The notes under the pieces: model-generated
Databases searched by the model: none
The model's input: the letters and a program-made list of their open reading frames with translations, nothing else
Told to the model about the DNA's origin: nothing
Shown here: positions 63,570 through 64,000 of the stretch, one piece after another
Layout: every line of letters starts with the position of its first letter
Position numbering within the stretch: the first letter of the stretch is position 1
Position numbers and translations under genes: made by a program
Assembly (NCBI RefSeq): GCF_001949145.1
Contig: NW_019091536.1
Coordinates: 868,060 to 932,059 of the forward strand
DNA length: 64,000 bases
Direction: 5' to 3'
DNA from: Acanthaster planci
Lineage: Eukaryota; Echinodermata; Asteroidea; Valvatida; Acanthasteridae

Positions 63570-64000
63570 GCTCAACCCGGATAATTTATTCATGCTAGTA
63601 GTTTACCAACTGAGCTTCTGGTGACAGATTGACGGTTAGTAACAACATTTTATGAGAAATTACTTGTGTATCTTTACAAAGGTGATCGTGTTGAATTAAA
63701 TATGCATTATTCCATTCAGCGAAAAAAACTGAAAGAGAAAAAAGAAAACGAAAACTTTTTTTTTCCCTACAATGCTGTGCTATGGCCCAAAAGTGTTACG
63801 TAGGGCATAAAGGACAGAGCATAGACAGGGGACAAAATGAAAGGAAAACAACACCCAGTAAGAATTATCCAATTGTACAGAGGAAAGAAGTGCAATTACT
63901 GTCTTTCAAATCAGATAAAAATAAATGCTGATTATTTTTTTTTCCATTGGAGCTGGGCTGAGAATGTGAGGTGAAGCTTCAGAATTTCTTTCTGTTTATT

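Larger units (their letters stand above)
49294..64000. other. Upstream flank of gene 2; no recognisable gene
   Basis: Nothing here resembles a known protein or RNA gene. It holds MITE family 1 copy C, a GTGTTA-rich element, a weak palindrome (57825-57934), degenerate repeats near 62200 and promoter-like motifs near 63500. The longest open frame of possible interest is 62697-63092 (131 codons), which I do not recognise. The 5' UTR and promoter of gene 2 must start just right of 49293. Confidence 0.5.

Overview
The window is a stretch of animal nuclear DNA: intron-rich, AT-rich, full of small palindromic transposon remnants, and interrupted by one assembly gap (N at 11191-11842). Its only confidently recognisable genes are two nicotinic acetylcholine receptor (nAChR, Cys-loop ligand-gated ion channel) subunit genes, lying tail to tail. 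The exon plan of both is very close to that of vertebrate nAChR genes. That, with the repeat content and frequent TAGGCCTA / TACATGTA-type words, suggests a marine invertebrate deuterostome (echinoderm most likely, hemichordate or cephalochordate possible). The species is inference.

Layout. 1-4368: no recognisable gene. 4589-17932 (+): gene 1, an alpha7-class nAChR subunit in eight visible coding exons (4589-4749, 7742-7786, 9415-9524, 14333-14586, 15175-15363, 16145-16231, 16846-16955, 17405-17932); the signal-peptide exon was not found. It keeps the Cys-loop, loop A Tyr, loop B Trp and four membrane segments, but loop C lacks the vicinal cysteine pair that defines alpha subunits. Its introns carry a decayed Tc1/mariner-like element (11122-12674) and several palindromic MITE-like elements. 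17933-26065: gene-free convergent spacer with poly(A) signals for gene 1 and a ~400-bp palindrome. 26066-49293 (-): gene 2, a complete six-exon alpha-type subunit of the vertebrate alpha2/alpha3/alpha4/alpha6 kind (49224-49293, 30877-31016, 30167-30211, 29519-29628, 27341-28334, 26066-26212), 501 codons plus stop, with signal peptide, Cys-loop, Cys-Cys pair and M1-M4; its first intron is ~18.2 kb. 49294-64000: no recognisable gene, some MITE-like repeats and a possible promoter near the right edge.

Together the genes encode one clear ligand-binding alpha subunit and one alpha7-framework subunit that has become non-alpha at loop C. They could contribute to the same heteropentamer, but nothing in the sequence proves co-assembly or co-expression. 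All exon calls were made by reading splice sites, phase and conserved residues by eye; every internal exon joins in phase.
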